A stretch of 64,000 nt of DNA from Streptomyces regalis (GTDB taxonomy: Bacteria > Actinomycetota > Actinomycetes > Streptomycetales > Streptomycetaceae). Of this stretch, positions 7,512-14,651 are shown one piece after another (positions within the stretch are counted from its first letter, which is position 1; every line of letters begins with the position of its first letter). Position numbers and translations under genes: made by a program. The DNA lies in the NCBI RefSeq assembly GCF_001509475.1, contig NZ_LLZG01000187.1:1-64000 (forward strand). The letters run 5' to 3'. The notes below the pieces were generated by a model, which had not been told where the DNA came from, did no database searches, and worked only from the letters and a program-made list of their open reading frames with translations.

Positions 7512-8168
7512 TCAGCACTTCCACGTCGCCCAGTACCACTTGCCCTTCATCTCGCCGTCCGAGTTGAACACCGGCGTGTTGATCTCCACGCCCGTGGAGC
7601 CCCTGCCCGGGTAGTACCAGAAGTAGTGGCCGTGCTTCCGCTTGCCGTAGTGGACCTCGATCCAGCCCTGGGACTTGCGCCAGTACGGTGCGAACCAGTA
7701 CCCGCCGGCCATACCGGGCCGGACATGGGCCGTGAGCTTGTTGGAGGTGGTGCTGGTCCTGCCCACCTCCCACTTCTCGGTCTGCGACGAGCTGGCGCTC
7801 ACGCCCGCTTCAAGCTTGTCCGAGAAGCCGGCGCTGACCGACACGCTCGTCTCCCGCTGGAAGGAGTACGAGGTGGTGCGGGAGGTCGTCCACCAGCGTT
7901 CGACGTCCACGTCCCTCTGGCCCGTGCAGTTGTACACCGGGTTGCCGACCTGACGCCGCTTGCCCAGCTGGGTCCACGCCTTGACCTCGTGGTACTGGCA
8001 CAGGTCGGTCTTGCCGTTGTTGCAGTCCCAGATCACGTCGGGCCTGTCGTCGCCCCAGCCGGGGCTGGTGTTGGCGTTGGCCGTGCCCGTGGAGAAGGGG
8101 ATCAGCGCGAGGGCGAATGCGGGTGCCAGCATGGCCATCCGGCGGCGGCCGGACTTCAGGATCTTCAT
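7512..8168 (-). CDS. Secreted protein with pore-former-like beta segment
   Basis: A 218-residue exported protein. The signal peptide ends near residue 32 (TGTANA), and four Cys (about 49, 57, 81 and the last residue, 218) suggest two disulfides. Residues about 95-150 are rich in Ser/Thr with alternating polar and apolar residues (TTSYSFQRETSVSVSAGF, then LEAGVSASSSQTEKWEVG). This is the pattern of the membrane-inserting loop in aerolysin/ETX-MTX2-type beta pore formers. The C-terminal part is Trp/Tyr-rich (GYWFAPYWRKSQGWIEVHYG). I do not recognise the exact family, so a toxin role is an inference supported by the neighbouring RIP and Nep1-like genes. It is a single gene on its own promoter region (8169-8366). 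Confidence 0.75.
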   Translation of the reverse strand: MKILKSGRRRMAMLAPAFALALIPFSTGTANANTSPGWGDDRPDVIWDCNNGKTDLCQYHEVKAWTQLGKRRQVGNPVYNCTGQRDVDVERWWTTSRTTSYSFQRETSVSVSAGFSDKLEAGVSASSSQTEKWEVGRTSTTSNKLTAHVRPGMAGGYWFAPYWRKSQGWIEVHYGKRKHGHYFWYYPGRGSTGVEINTPVFNSDGEMKGKWYWATWKC

Positions 8169-8366
8169 GGGTGGTTCTCCCGTCGGATTCCTCGACCCGT
8201 TGGTCTGGTCGCGGGTCGCGCCGCCGCCCCGGCCGATGGGGGGAGTTCGGACCGGGGCAGCGACGGGACGATCGTCACGGCCCGGGGAGTTGATCAGCCA
8301 CCCTTTCCATCACTCCAATCAATCGCCGCTCACCAGGCGAATCAACGCCGGTCAATGCCGGACGCG

Positions 8367-11300
8367 TCAGTCGGCGCACACCTTGCGGTACGGCACATCA
8401 CGCACGTACGTCCGCCACTGCGCCCGCGTCAGACCACCCCGGTCACCCGCTCCCGCCCGCGTACACACCGACTCAACCGCCCGCGACGGATCGATCGTGT
8501 AGCGCTGGAGGGGCACGTGCGCGCTTCCCGCGTACACCGTGCCGCTGTCCGCGGCGAAGGCCACCGTGTCGATCGCCTCGCCCGGTGTCGTCAGCGGGTC
8601 GCCGAGTGGTTGCTGGGTGGCGATGTCCCACAGCTGGAGGCTTCCCGCCTCGCCGCCCACCGCCAGCGTGCGGCCGTCGGGGCTGACGGCGAGGGCGCTG
8701 ACGGCTTCGGAGGTGTCGTCGGTGATCGCCAGGGTCATGCTCTGCGGGAGCGTGGGGAAGACGTTCGGCAGGGTTCCCTCCTGCTGCCGGAGCTTGCCGT
8801 CCCACAGCGCCACCCGGCCCGTCTGGTCTCCCGCCGCGAGCCGGGAGCCGTCCGCGGCGAAGGCGAGGGCGCCGATCTCGTCGCCCCGGACGAGGTCGCG
8901 TGGGATGGCCTTGCCGCCGGGCAGGGCGGCCGTGCGGTTGTCGCCGACCAGCAGACGGCCGTCGGGGCGGACGGCCAGATGGGCGCTGGACAGGGCCGGG
9001 ACGACCGCTGTCCGGCGGTGGTGGGTGACGTCCCAGGTCTCGTTGCTCAGCTCGCCGACGGCCGGAGTGCGGGTGAGGTGGAGCGTTCGGGCGTCCCGGC
9101 CGAGGGCGATCGTGATCACCGCCCCGGCCGAGATCTTCGTCGCCAGGTCCAGCGTCGTGCGGACCCGGCCCCGGGTGACGTCCCAGAGCGTGAGGCGCTG
9201 CGGGGAGGCCTCGTAGCCGGGCGCTGAGACGCCGTATGCGAGCGTCTTGCCGTCGGGGGCGAAGGCCAGGAGCGGGGAGGTGTCCTCCGGGAGCACCGGC
9301 CGGGAGGGGGCGCGGGAGACGGGGAGCGGCGTGGCCGGCAGCGTCCTCAGCAGCCGTCCGTCGCTGGTGTCTCTCAGCTCGAAGCGGTAGGTGTCGCTCG
9401 TGCGGCGGGCGGTGGCGAGGGTGCGGCCGTCCGGACTGATCAGCACCTTGTCCAGGGGCTGGTCCTGCCAGGCGGACGTCACGGCCGTCGTGACGTCCAG
9501 CGAGTGGACCGTGCCGGCCTCCAGATAGCGCAGCACCGGGCGCTCGGGGTCCCAGGCCAGACCGCCGTAGATGTGCTGGTTGTTGAGGGGGTGCCGGAAC
9601 ACCGGGCCGGCGGGGTCGACGCCGAGCCGCCACACCCTGACCTCCTCCGCGTCGGCGGTCGCCAGGAACTTCCCGTCCTTGCTGAAGGCGGCGTACTTCA
9701 CTCCCGTGTCAGCGATGTCGGCCAGCTGCTCGCCCGACCGGACGTCCCAGACGTGCACCCCGCTGCCGGTCAGTGCGGCCAGCCTCCCCCGGCCTTCGGC
9801 CGGGGGGACCCCCATCTCGCTTCGCTCGCCACCGCCGAGCGTCAGCAGTGACCGCTCCTCGCCGCAGATGTCGCCGACGCGTTCCCAGCGCCCGTGCAGC
9901 GTGCGCCCGGCCGTCAGGTCCCGGACCTGAACCGGGCCGTCCCCGAGGGGGCAGACCGCGAGCAGCCGGCCGTCCGTGCTCGATGCCACCGTCGCCGTGC
10001 TGTCCGACTCCGTCGCGAACAGCGGCTTCCCGTCCGCCGACGACCGCACCTGCACCCGGAAGTCGTCCATGCTGCTCACGGTGTACGTGCGCGCGGCGAA
10101 GTCCACGAAGGACGACTTCGGCAGCCGGTCACCGAACCACCGTCCGGCGGCCGTGTCCCAGATCGGTACCCCGTCGTCCCCATGGATCGCCAGCAGCCGC
10201 CCGTCCGGGCTCGCCGCGAACGCGCTGCCGCCCTCCGGCAGCCGTCCCGAGGCGATCGGGCGGTGCCGTGCCACGTCCCAGGTCTGCCAGGTACGGCCCT
10301 CGACGCTGAGCAGCGTGCGACCGGAGTCCGTCAGATGGCGGGAGGGGCCGTCGCCCGGTGCCGGGTCGCTGAAGGAGTCCAGTTCCTGCTGGCCGAGCGA
10401 GCCCAGCAGCGCCCGCCGGGTCTCCGGCAGCTCGGACACGCGCCAGGCGGCGACGCCCAGCAGCTGTGCGGTGCGCGGGTCGGTCGTGCGCAGGGCGTCC
10501 GCGACGGCGGCGATACGGCGGGCCTCGTCGTCGGTGCGGCGGCGCTCGTTGTCCCGGCGCTGCGTCCAGGCGGCCAGGCTCGCGACCAGCGCCACCGCGA
10601 GAACGGCCGACAGTACGCCCACCGCGGCCCGCGCCCGGCGTGTGGAGCGGGCGGCAGCCCGGCGCTCCGCCTCACGCGCGTCCAGCGCGGCGGTGAGGAA
10701 CTCGCGCTCCGGCACGGTCAGGGACTGGTCGTGCTCGTGGTCGGGGAACAGCTCCTCCACCCGGGCCAGGCGGGTGCCCCGGTACAGGCTGCCGGGGTCA
10801 CGGTCGTGCTCCAGCCAGACGCGGGCGGCCTCGGTCAGCCGCCGGTGGTGGCGCAGCCGCTCGCGGTCCTCCTCGGTCCAGCCGTGCAGCCGCGGCCAGG
10901 AGCTGATCAGCGCCTCGTGTGCGAGCTGGACGCCCTCCTCGTCGACGGTCAGCAGCCGGGCGCGGGCCAGCCGCTCCACCACGGCCGGCACGTCGGGGGA
11001 CGCCCATTCCTCCTGCTCGGCCCGGCTCAGCGGACGCCGGGTGTCGGGGGTGCCCTGGCCGGGCTCGACCATCCGCAGCAGCAGGCGCCGGGCGGCGTCC
11101 GCCTGGGGTGCGGTCAGCCTCCCGTACGCCTCCTCGGCGCTCGCGGCGATGGCGCCGTGCACGCCGCCCGCCGCCTCGTACGCGGCGAGGGTCAGCAGCC
11201 GGCCCTTGCGGCGCCGCCAGGTTTCGAGGAGGGCGTGCGAGAGCATCGGCAGCCCGCCCGGCTCGTCGAGGACCTCCTCCACGATCCGCGCGGTCAGCTC

Positions 11301-12173
11301 CCGCTCCACCAGCAGCCCGACCTCCTGGGCCGGCTTGACGACCGCCTCTCGCAGCTCATCCGCAGTCATCGGCCCGACCAGCAACCCGGCGCCGTTCAGC
11401 GCGTCCGCGAGGCCCCGGTGCTCGCCGCAGCGGGAGTAGAAGTCGGCCCGTACGGCGATGAGGACGCGCAGCCGACTGCCGGGGTCGCGGGCGGCGAGCA
11501 GCAGGTCGATGAACCGGGCCCGCTCGGACCGGTCCCGGCACAGGGTGAACAGCTCCTCGAACTGATCCACCACCACCCAGCTCTCCGGCGCGTCCTGCGC
11601 CGGGGTCAGCAGATGACCGTAGGTGTCGGCCGGACGGTCCCCCGGGGTCAGGACCCGCAGCACGGCAGGGCGACCCCGGTCGGCGATCTCCCGCTGGAGC
11701 CGGGGTATCAGACCGGCCCGCAGCAGGGACGACTTTCCGCTGCCGGAGGCACCGAACACTGCGGCGAAACGGTGCCCGCACACCAGCCGCAGCAGCTCCT
11801 CCGCCAGACGGTCCCGGCCGAAGAACAGCCCCTGGTCGGCCGGCTCGAACCGGGCGAGCCCCCGGTAGGGCGGCGGCGCGTCCTCGGCGTCCTCGCGGGC
11901 CGTCCCCGCCGCTTCCGCCTCGGCGTCCTTCCAGCGAGCCTCCCACTCGCCGGGGTCGCCGCCGCACGCGCGCACGTATCCCCGGACGACGGCGAGGGAC
12001 GGCAGCCGTTCGCCGGCCGCCGCCTGCGACAGCGTTGTCGCGGAGAAGCCGGCGGTCTCGGCCATACGCCGGTACGCCGGGCTGCCGGCGGCCCGGCGCA
12101 GCTCCCGCAGCTCGTGCGCGAGGCGCTGGACGGGGCCGGCGTTCGGGTCCACCGGTCTCTCAGGACGCGCCAT
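8367..12173 (-). CDS. HTH-STAND NTPase with WD40 propeller
   Basis: A 1268-residue signalling NTPase. In order it has a helix-turn-helix (about 20-70, FSATTLSQAAAGERLPSLAV), an nSTAND1-type NTPase with Walker A GASGSGKS (141-148) and Walker B WVVVDQFEELF (about 199-209), an arginine-rich helical region, one membrane helix (about 516-536) and C-terminal WD40-like blades to the end (GVHVWDVRSGEQLADI, GGEAGSLQLWDI). STAND proteins are molecular switches that assemble on sensing a ligand, and some act in phage defence or programmed death (family knowledge). The ATG at 12173 is chosen for the GGAGG nine bases upstream. It is divergent from the RIP gene. A short palindromic repeat (9783-9829) is inserted in frame in the blades. 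Confidence 0.93.
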   Translation of the reverse strand: MARPERPVDPNAGPVQRLAHELRELRRAAGSPAYRRMAETAGFSATTLSQAAAGERLPSLAVVRGYVRACGGDPGEWEARWKDAEAEAAGTAREDAEDAPPPYRGLARFEPADQGLFFGRDRLAEELLRLVCGHRFAAVFGASGSGKSSLLRAGLIPRLQREIADRGRPAVLRVLTPGDRPADTYGHLLTPAQDAPESWVVVDQFEELFTLCRDRSERARFIDLLLAARDPGSRLRVLIAVRADFYSRCGEHRGLADALNGAGLLVGPMTADELREAVVKPAQEVGLLVERELTARIVEEVLDEPGGLPMLSHALLETWRRRKGRLLTLAAYEAAGGVHGAIAASAEEAYGRLTAPQADAARRLLLRMVEPGQGTPDTRRPLSRAEQEEWASPDVPAVVERLARARLLTVDEEGVQLAHEALISSWPRLHGWTEEDRERLRHHRRLTEAARVWLEHDRDPGSLYRGTRLARVEELFPDHEHDQSLTVPEREFLTAALDAREAERRAAARSTRRARAAVGVLSAVLAVALVASLAAWTQRRDNERRRTDDEARRIAAVADALRTTDPRTAQLLGVAAWRVSELPETRRALLGSLGQQELDSFSDPAPGDGPSRHLTDSGRTLLSVEGRTWQTWDVARHRPIASGRLPEGGSAFAASPDGRLLAIHGDDGVPIWDTAAGRWFGDRLPKSSFVDFAARTYTVSSMDDFRVQVRSSADGKPLFATESDSTATVASSTDGRLLAVCPLGDGPVQVRDLTAGRTLHGRWERVGDICGEERSLLTLGGGERSEMGVPPAEGRGRLAALTGSGVHVWDVRSGEQLADIADTGVKYAAFSKDGKFLATADAEEVRVWRLGVDPAGPVFRHPLNNQHIYGGLAWDPERPVLRYLEAGTVHSLDVTTAVTSAWQDQPLDKVLISPDGRTLATARRTSDTYRFELRDTSDGRLLRTLPATPLPVSRAPSRPVLPEDTSPLLAFAPDGKTLAYGVSAPGYEASPQRLTLWDVTRGRVRTTLDLATKISAGAVITIALGRDARTLHLTRTPAVGELSNETWDVTHHRRTAVVPALSSAHLAVRPDGRLLVGDNRTAALPGGKAIPRDLVRGDEIGALAFAADGSRLAAGDQTGRVALWDGKLRQQEGTLPNVFPTLPQSMTLAITDDTSEAVSALAVSPDGRTLAVGGEAGSLQLWDIATQQPLGDPLTTPGEAIDTVAFAADSGTVYAGSAHVPLQRYTIDPSRAVESVCTRAGAGDRGGLTRAQWRTYVRDVPYRKVCAD
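9783..9829. repeat. Short palindromic repeat inserted in the WD40 gene
   Basis: On the minus strand the segment reads GGGGGTCCCCCCGGCC, GAA, GGCCGGGGGAGG, preceded by GCGAGCGAAGCGAGAT. It folds into a strong hairpin. It shares the GGGGGTCCCCCC ... GGGGGAGG frame with the element at 63027-63064. In the protein it adds a low-complexity patch (ERSEMGVPPAEGRGR) between two WD40 blades without breaking the frame. Confidence 0.65.
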
Positions 12174-12287
12174 ACGTACGTACCTCCGTACAACTGACGA
12201 AAGCGGCATCAGGAGCGATGACCATACGAGCCGTCCCGTAACGCCCTGATGGACCCGAGGTGACGGACAGGTGACACCGCATGTGAC

Positions 12288-12324
12288 GTCAATCAACCCG
12301 CTTCCACCCACGGAATTGATTGAC
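12288..12324. promoter_or_regulatory. Inverted repeat between STAND and RIP genes
   Basis: GTCAATCAA (12288-12296) and its exact reverse complement TTGATTGAC (12316-12324) are separated by 19 bases, and a further half-site GCAATCAA lies at 12352-12359. The region 12174-12418 carries the divergent promoters of the STAND and RIP genes. It is a candidate operator; no regulator is identified. Similar AATCAA half-sites occur at 8317-8343, upstream of the secreted protein gene. Confidence 0.5.
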
Positions 12325-12418
12325 CTGACAAAAGGGACGTGGCAATCAACGTTCCGGTTGCGAGCGTCGGTGGGGCAAGGCCGGCATCCGGCACACCGAG
12401 TCACCGGGAGAGCAGCGC

Positions 12419-13417
12419 ATGTCGCACTCAGACGTCATCGAAGCAAGACCTGGCCGCCGGGCCCGAAGGGTCACCGTCGCGTCGGTCGTCACCACCCTGC
12501 TGCTGTCGATCTTCGCCACCCTGCTGGGCCCGCTGGGCGTCCTGCAGAGCGCGAGCGCGGCCGACGGCAATCCGACCTTCCGGATCGGGACCGACGGGAC
12601 GGCGGCCTACAGACGCTTCATCGACTCGATCCGCGGCCGCGTCAACGACGGAGGGAGCACCAGCGTGCGCAACGCCGGCGGCTACCGGGTCGACCACACG
12701 CCCAGCTGGGTCGACCCCAAGTCGACGAACGCGTACATCCGCGTGGACGTCCAGGCGTGGGGCAACGACGCCACCGTCCGTCTGAACCTGCGCCGCTCGG
12801 ACCTCTACCTCATTGGCTGGTGGGACAAGTACAACACCTACCACTACCTCGGTGCCCGCGACACCGATGCGACCAAGACCAACAAGAAGGACAAGCCCTA
12901 CGAGGCGGAGTCCGCCCGCTGGGACAATGGCAAGTGGCGCAAGTCCAAGGTGCAGGAGCAGACGAGGTTCGGCGAGAACTACGTCGATCTCGAGCGGATC
13001 ACCGGCCGACCGCGCGCCGGCCTGGGGATCAGCCGGGGCACCGTCAACTCGGCGGTCTGGAATCTGTACAACGGGCACGGCGACGAGCAGATGGCGTGGG
13101 GCGTCCTGGTGATGACCCAGTTCATCTCCGAGTCGGTACGCTTCCGGCTCATGCGGGACCAGATCGCCACCGTCATGAGCGTCGACGGCACCTTCTACAT
13201 CCCCCGCGAGTACGCCGAGCTGGAGAACGACTGGGGCACCCTGAGCTCTCACTTCAACCAGCTGGTCCACCAGGACCAGGCCCAGGGGCGGGTGACCCGG
13301 GACTCCCACCCGCTGGTGGGATACCGGCGGGACATCTTCGGCGACCCCACGAGGCTCATCCTGGAAGCCGCGTACCTGTACGCGACCTACGTCCTGAACA
13401 CGGCGAAGGGCCGCTGA
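12419..13417 (+). CDS. Secreted ribosome-inactivating protein (rRNA N-glycosidase)
   Basis: A 332-residue exported protein of the plant/Shiga-type ribosome-inactivating family, which removes one adenine from the sarcin-ricin loop of large rRNA (family knowledge). The signal peptide ends near residue 48 (LQSASAADG). Active-site landmarks appear in the right order: Tyr130 in DLYLIGW (ricin NAYVVGY position), Tyr188 in GENYVDLERITG, the catalytic pair Glu238/Arg241 in TQFISESVRFRLM (ricin ISEAARF) and Trp272 in NDWGTLSSHF. There is no lectin B chain, so it is type-1-like. The start has GGGAGAG eight bases upstream. It ends at a perfect hairpin and precedes a Nep1-like toxin gene. Confidence 0.9.
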   Translation: MSHSDVIEARPGRRARRVTVASVVTTLLLSIFATLLGPLGVLQSASAADGNPTFRIGTDGTAAYRRFIDSIRGRVNDGGSTSVRNAGGYRVDHTPSWVDPKSTNAYIRVDVQAWGNDATVRLNLRRSDLYLIGWWDKYNTYHYLGARDTDATKTNKKDKPYEAESARWDNGKWRKSKVQEQTRFGENYVDLERITGRPRAGLGISRGTVNSAVWNLYNGHGDEQMAWGVLVMTQFISESVRFRLMRDQIATVMSVDGTFYIPREYAELENDWGTLSSHFNQLVHQDQAQGRVTRDSHPLVGYRRDIFGDPTRLILEAAYLYATYVLNTAKGR

Positions 13418-13449
13418 CACACGGCAGCCGCTGACCCAGAAACAAGCGA

Positions 13450-13483
13450 CGGCCGCCGACGGATCTGTTTCCGTCGGCGGCCG
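13450..13483 (+). terminator. Hairpin terminator after RIP gene
   Basis: A perfect 14-bp stem (CGGCCGCCGACGGA, 13450-13463, with its complement at 13470-13483) has a six-base loop. It lies 33 bases past the RIP stop and has no T-run, as is usual in Streptomyces. Confidence 0.8.
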
Positions 13484-13704
13484 CTCGGCGTTCGGGCAAC
13501 GCGGGATGAACGGCGGACGACGCGACAAGCCCGGCCGGTGACGCCGCCGCGAACATCCCTCCGAAACCCCGAGAGGAATTGTTCGCCCTGGTCAAACGTG
13601 CCGCTGATCAATTCTCCGCGCCCCAGTCTCGGTCTCGTCCCGCCGGTTTCCCCGGCACCGGATCCGTCGGACCCCCGGCACACCGAGCAACTGGAGAACC
13701 CCGC

Positions 13705-14499
13705 ATGTCCCAGTCGGCCAAGCCCCGCAGAAGATCCCGTCTCGCCAAGGCCGCCCTCGTCCTGGGCAGCGCCGCCGCGCTGACCGCCGGCCTGACGGGC
13801 AGCGCCAACGCCGCCGTCCTGAACCCGCTGCCGTGGAACGCGGACACGTTCCAGCAGAAGTACATGCCGCTGTTCGACTACGACGGGGACAGCTGCTTCC
13901 CCGCCGCGGCGGTCGACGCGAACGGAAACCTCAACGGCGGCCTCAACAACTCCGGGTCGATCACCGGCGGATGCCGTGACAACCACCTCGGCAGAGCCAA
14001 CACGTACTCTCAGTCATGGTGCAAGAACGGGTGGTGCGCGTACGTCTACGCGCTCTACTTCGAGAAGGACCAGACCCTGAACGGGGCCGACGCGTTCGGG
14101 CACCGCCACGACTGGGAGTCCGTCGTGGTCTTCCAGAAGCAGGGCGAGGAGCGTCCCCGGTTCCTCGCCGCCTCCCGGCACGGCGGTTACAGCACCCACC
14201 CGATCAACGAGGTGCCGATGAACGGCAACCGCGTCGAGATCGTCTACCACAAGGACGGCGCGAGCACGCACGCCTTCCGCTTCGCCAAGTGGGGCGAGAG
14301 GCCGGAGGCCTGGGGCAACGGCGGCTGGGACGAGCCGGCCCTGGTCACCATGCAGAGGATGGCCGACGCTCCGCGCAACGCCCTGTGGAACTCCCAGTGG
14401 GGCCGGGCCAACTTCCCGCTGACCGGCAACCTCCAGAGCAACATCAACAAGGCCCGTGACGCCGACTCCAGGGCCCAGAGCGCGATCCCCGCGTTCTGA
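13705..14499 (+). CDS. Nep1-like (NPP1) necrosis-inducing protein
   Basis: A 264-residue secreted protein of the NPP1/Nep1-like family, cytolysins that bind sphingolipids of plant membranes and cause necrosis (family knowledge). The signal peptide ends near residue 37 (TGSANAAV). The hallmark heptapeptide GHRHDWE is intact at 132-138, with the upstream acidic metal-binding segment DYDGDSCFPAAA. Four Cys (64, 90, 106, 111) fit the two-disulfide type. The start ATG at 13705 follows GGAG; the frame extends 42 codons upstream but without signal-peptide logic. It is monocistronic, between two hairpins, in tandem with the RIP gene. Confidence 0.93.
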   Translation: MSQSAKPRRRSRLAKAALVLGSAAALTAGLTGSANAAVLNPLPWNADTFQQKYMPLFDYDGDSCFPAAAVDANGNLNGGLNNSGSITGGCRDNHLGRANTYSQSWCKNGWCAYVYALYFEKDQTLNGADAFGHRHDWESVVVFQKQGEERPRFLAASRHGGYSTHPINEVPMNGNRVEIVYHKDGASTHAFRFAKWGERPEAWGNGGWDEPALVTMQRMADAPRNALWNSQWGRANFPLTGNLQSNINKARDADSRAQSAIPAF

Positions 14500-14521
14500 C
14501 GCACGGCCCGAGCCCGAGCCG

Positions 14522-14556
14522 CCCCCGGCGGGACACCCCCCCAGTCCCGCCAGGGG
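14522..14556 (+). terminator. Hairpin terminator after Nep1-like gene
   Basis: GGCGGGAC (14527-14534) pairs with GTCCCGCC (14544-14551). The stem is extended outside by CCCC/GGGG around one mismatch. The hairpin sits between the convergent NLP gene and the gene ending at 14652. Confidence 0.65.
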
Positions 14557-14651
14557 CTTCCCCTGTTCACCTGCATCTGGCGAGGATGCCCCGGCGTTCG
14601 CACCAGGGAGGAATCGCCTCCCGTGGCCGCGACGCGAAGCATCGCCGCATC

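Noticed and set aside
12174..12404. 77-codon upstream extension of the STAND gene
   Set aside because: GGAGG nine bases before the ATG at 12173 fixes the start, and the extension covers the divergent promoter region.
13387..13986. 199-codon minus-strand frame over the RIP and Nep1-like gene junction
   Set aside because: It runs through a terminator hairpin and antisense to the NLP signal peptide, with no family features.
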